A stretch of 64,000 nt of DNA from contig CAYNOT010000008.1 of assembly GCA_964398945.1 (NCBI GenBank), forward strand, positions 62,001 to 126,000, read 5' to 3'. The notes below the pieces were generated by a model that did not search any database, was not told the origin of the DNA, and worked only from the letters and a program-made list of their open reading frames with translations. The stretch is from JBGTGG01 sp964398945 (GTDB lineage Bacteria > Bacteroidota > Bacteroidia > Cytophagales > Cyclobacteriaceae). A program made the position numbers and the translations under genes. The number at the start of each line of letters is the position of its first letter. The stretch's first letter is position 1. Positions 63,208 through 64,000 of the stretch are shown here, in pieces.

Positions 63208-64000
63208 ATGGAAAATGAAAATGGACAAGTTCAGGAAATTGAAGAAAGGATAAAAACTGCATGGCATGAAATTGTGACTATGGAGGAACGTTTAAAAGCC
63301 CTGCCTCCACAAATAGATACCTTTAATCAGAGCTTGGTAGAGGTTCAGCAAACCTTAACTAATAGCAAAGAGCAATTCGCAAACATAAATTCACATTACG
63401 CAGATTATTTTGCGAAGGTAGATCCTACTATAAAAACTAAATTAGAAACAGTCACCGAGCATCATGCAAATGTTGAGCAATTCCTAAAAGCCTCAACAGA
63501 ATTGAAAAAAGACCTTGAAGATTTTAAAGAATTTATTTACGGAAATGAAAGTCTTAAAAAGGTTGGATTCAAAAAGGATATTGAAAACCTATTTGAGAAG
63601 AACAAAACATCTAATGAAAAAATGTATAATGAATGGAGTGAATCCTTCCAAACCTTATACAATAAAATAGAGGGATTATTACCAGGTGCTACGGCTACCG
63701 GACTTTCAAAAGCATATCAAGACCAAAAAATAAACTATAAGATACCCGTGATAATGTGGTCGGGCGTATTTGGTCTAACCGTAGCAGGGATGATGATATT
63801 TGGTTTGTACTTCTACAAAGAAGTAACAACGTTTGAGGATTCGTTAAGACACATTTTAGCAAGACTACCTTTCTTCATTCCTGCAATATGGTTGGCAATT
63901 TTTGCATCAAAACAGCAAAGTCAATACAAGAGATTACAACAGGAATATGTTTATAAAGAAACATTATCCAAGTCATACGAATCATATAAAAGAGAGATTG
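63208..64000 (+). CDS. Coiled-coil membrane protein, 3'-truncated by window edge
   Basis: The frame runs from ATG 63208 to the last base without a stop (264 codons seen). Residues about 5-165 are predicted alpha-helical and coiled-coil (EIEERIKTAWHEIVTMEERL, VEQFLKASTELKKDLEDFKE). Two membrane helices follow (about 185-207, PVIMWSGVFGLTVAGMMIFG; and about 222-237, LPFFIPAIWLAIFA). A charged tail then starts (SKQQSQYKRLQQEYVYKETL). I do not recognise the family. It is downstream of the nuclease-like gene (57-bp gap) and may be the membrane part of the same locus. Confidence 0.65.
   Translation, partial: MENENGQVQEIEERIKTAWHEIVTMEERLKALPPQIDTFNQSLVEVQQTLTNSKEQFANINSHYADYFAKVDPTIKTKLETVTEHHANVEQFLKASTELKKDLEDFKEFIYGNESLKKVGFKKDIENLFEKNKTSNEKMYNEWSESFQTLYNKIEGLLPGATATGLSKAYQDQKINYKIPVIMWSGVFGLTVAGMMIFGLYFYKEVTTFEDSLRHILARLPFFIPAIWLAIFASKQQSQYKRLQQEYVYKETLSKSYESYKREI

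Overview
The window reads as chromosomal DNA of a Bacteroidota bacterium, most likely an aerobic member of the Cytophagales. Four signs support this. There is a complete alternative complex III plus A-type cytochrome oxidase cluster of Bacteroidota layout. A PorE-like protein and a C-terminal type IX secretion (T9SS) sorting domain are present. IspG is the long (about 670 aa) Bacteroidota form. Several promoters match the Bacteroidota -33/-7 pattern (TTTG, then TAnnTTTG), with little sign of Shine-Dalgarno sequences. I see no rRNA, tRNA, CRISPR array or intact insertion sequence.

Layout. 1-11.9 kb holds mixed housekeeping and envelope genes: the end of a DUF1254/DUF1214 protein, an outer-membrane barrel, a DUF2071 protein, signal peptidase I, an S9B dipeptidyl peptidase, a sialidase-fold protein with a cupin isomerase, an AraC regulator, and two tandem paralogous secreted proteins sharing an identical 68-bp 3' end and a matching promoter motif. 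12.0-28.9 kb is the respiratory block: actABCDEF, coxBA, ctaA, ctaB, two subunit III genes, subunit IV, a SCO-like protein without a copper motif, DUF420, a small CxxC protein and DUF983. 28.9-42.7 kb holds an NtrY-like histidine kinase, MlaFE-type ABC genes, an SDR, ispG, small conserved genes, a decayed PIN toxin next to an intact antitoxin-like gene, a YedK/HMCES-like protein that lacks its catalytic residues, a YheT hydrolase, a DinB protein and TerC.

The most interesting region is 42.8-57.4 kb, six tightly packed minus-strand genes. In transcription order they are: a nucleotide-carrier-like MFS protein with HEAT and cyclic-nucleotide-binding-like domains; a protein with three TIR/DUF4062-like modules; an nSTAND1 NTPase with a transmembrane helix, coiled coil and WD40 propeller; a TPR plus outer-membrane barrel; a propeller lipoprotein; and a 1468-aa PKD/TIG protein with a T9SS sorting domain. 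The predicted locations run from the cytoplasm through both membranes to the surface, which suggests one trans-envelope sensing or effector system. A divergent PorE-like OmpA/PD40 gene follows.

From about 59.9 kb to the end is an accessory, defence-like segment: a gene-poor junction with hairpins; an XRE/ImmA-type regulator whose promoter lies between two palindromic operators; an unknown 182-aa gene; a coiled-coil protein whose C-terminal half resembles pPIWI-associated predicted nucleases; and a coiled-coil membrane protein cut by the window edge.
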